Shown piece by piece: positions 12,698 through 13,188 of a stretch of 13,188 nucleotides of DNA. The position numbers were made by a program, and so were the translations under genes. This stretch comes from a bacterium (GTDB taxonomy: Bacteria > Bacillota > Clostridia > Oscillospirales > Acutalibacteraceae). The DNA lies in the NCBI GenBank assembly GCA_020625635.1, contig JAHLBL010000019.1, positions 1 through 13,188 of the forward strand, read 5' to 3'. The stretch's first letter is position 1; each line of letters opens with the position of its first letter. The notes below the pieces were generated by a model. It searched no databases and had not been told where the DNA came from. It saw only the letters and a list, made by a program, of their open reading frames with translations.

Positions 12698-13188
12698 CGG
12701 AATAAATCCCCTACCGAAGTATTAATAAAGCCGTTGTTCGAGCTGAGATACACCACAAAAATCACAACTGCCGTAATTGTTAGAACCGCGGTTGCAATAC
12801 CGAGCACGAGTCCCGCCAATGACTGACCTTTGCGGTATTTTTTGCTGTAAATAGCTACAAGAGCAAAAACAATGCTGAGAACCGCGAGTACGCCGAGTAA
12901 CATGAAATCCTCGATAAAGCCGTTTTTTACACCGGAAAAACTAATGCCTTTAAAAATTTTTTGGCGTGCGTACGAATCAAATTTTATCGTCCTGAAAAGA
13001 ACGCTTATGCTTATCACTGTTCCGACAATACCGAGAACCATAGAGGTGATTCCAAAGCCTCTGCCCGGGATCTTCGGCTTTTTTACAGGCGCGGCATAAT
13101 ACTGATAGGGAGCCTGCCTGTTTGGCTGGTACTGGGGCTGCTGATACTGCGGCTGCTGATACTGCGGCTGCTGGTATTGCGGCTGCTG
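12694..13188 (-). CDS. DUF4190-like membrane protein with QQPQY repeat tail (5' end cut by right edge)
   Basis: The open frame enters from the right edge and is 164 residues in the window. It starts with four QQPQY repeats, then a Pro/Tyr/Gln-rich stretch and a basic VKKPKIPGRG hinge. Three hydrophobic helices follow: around GITSMVLGIVGTVISISVLF, EDFMLLGVLAVLSIVFALVAIY, and LAGLVLGIATAVLTITAVVIFVVYL. The helices resemble DUF4190. Homologues often begin with a short zinc ribbon or a low-complexity Pro/Gln tail; the true start is outside the window. An internal ATG at 13039-13041 is probably not the start because the frame is open and coding-like upstream and the ATG falls inside the first helix. 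It is followed by the coupled zinc-ribbon gene. Function unknown. Confidence 0.8.
   Translation of the reverse strand, partial: QQPQYQQPQYQQPQYQQPQYQPNRQAPYQYYAAPVKKPKIPGRGFGITSMVLGIVGTVISISVLFRTIKFDSYARQKIFKGISFSGVKNGFIEDFMLLGVLAVLSIVFALVAIYSKKYRKGQSLAGLVLGIATAVLTITAVVIFVVYLSSNNGFINTSVGDLFR
13129..13188 (-). repeat. 15-bp tandem repeat encoding QQPQY, four units to the edge
   Basis: Four in-frame 15-bp units encode QQPQY and continue to the right edge. The units differ only at a few third positions (CCG/CCC, CAA/CAG, TAC/TAT), which suggests recent expansion. The repeats lie in the presumed cytoplasmic N-terminal tail of the membrane protein. Confidence 0.85.

Noticed and set aside
13129..13188. 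Short regular repeats as a CRISPR array
   Set aside because: The units are contiguous 15-bp in-frame coding repeats with no spacers.

Overview
The window looks like a chromosomal segment of a spore-forming clostridial Firmicute, probably near Ruminococcus/Oscillospiraceae. The grounds are the Firmicute gene order rimP-nusA-ylxR-ylxQ-infB, a clear SpoIIID sporulation regulator with a sigma-E-like promoter, strong GGAGG-type ribosome binding sites, and Ig-like and DUF4190-type small membrane proteins common in gut clostridia. No rRNA, tRNA, CRISPR array, insertion sequence or prophage gene is visible.

Layout. (1) 1-3993, minus strand: the translation/transcription operon. A promoter at 3965-3993 drives a hairpin leader, then rimP, nusA, ylxR, ylxQ and the first 549 codons of infB, which runs off the left edge. 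The last three genes are joined by overlapping stops and starts. (2) 4014-7024, minus strand: a three-gene membrane system made of an ATPase with two FHA domains and one ABC domain, an ABC-2 permease, and a small four-helix membrane protein of unknown function. Together they resemble the mycobacterial FHA-ABC exporter Rv1747 split into separate polypeptides. (3) 7158-9689, plus strand: a DUF1015 protein and a CorA-type divalent metal channel, with a possible 26-codon upstream ORF ahead of the first and two hairpins after the second. (4) 9695-11864, minus strand: a secreted protein with a bacterial Ig-like (BIG2) domain, and a short-chain dehydrogenase/reductase of the YmfI-like kind, each with its own sigma-A-type promoter. 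(5) 11869-12201, plus strand: spoIIID, divergent from the reductase, ending in a hairpin that overlaps its stop codon. (6) 12215-13188, minus strand: two coupled small three-helix membrane proteins, one with an N-terminal zinc ribbon and the other with a QQPQY repeat tail that is cut by the right edge.

The first block is housekeeping: RimP matures the 30S subunit, NusA controls elongation and termination, IF2 starts translation, and YlxR/YlxQ are small RNA-associated proteins. The best candidate for new biology is the FHA-ABC operon, an exporter whose ATPase carries two intact phosphothreonine-reading domains and is therefore probably gated by a Ser/Thr kinase encoded elsewhere. Secondary points of interest are the rimP leader with a decoy Shine-Dalgarno sequence, the upstream ORF before DUF1015, and the tightly packed reductase/spoIIID divergent promoters. 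All assignments rest on reading the sequence; no database search was possible.
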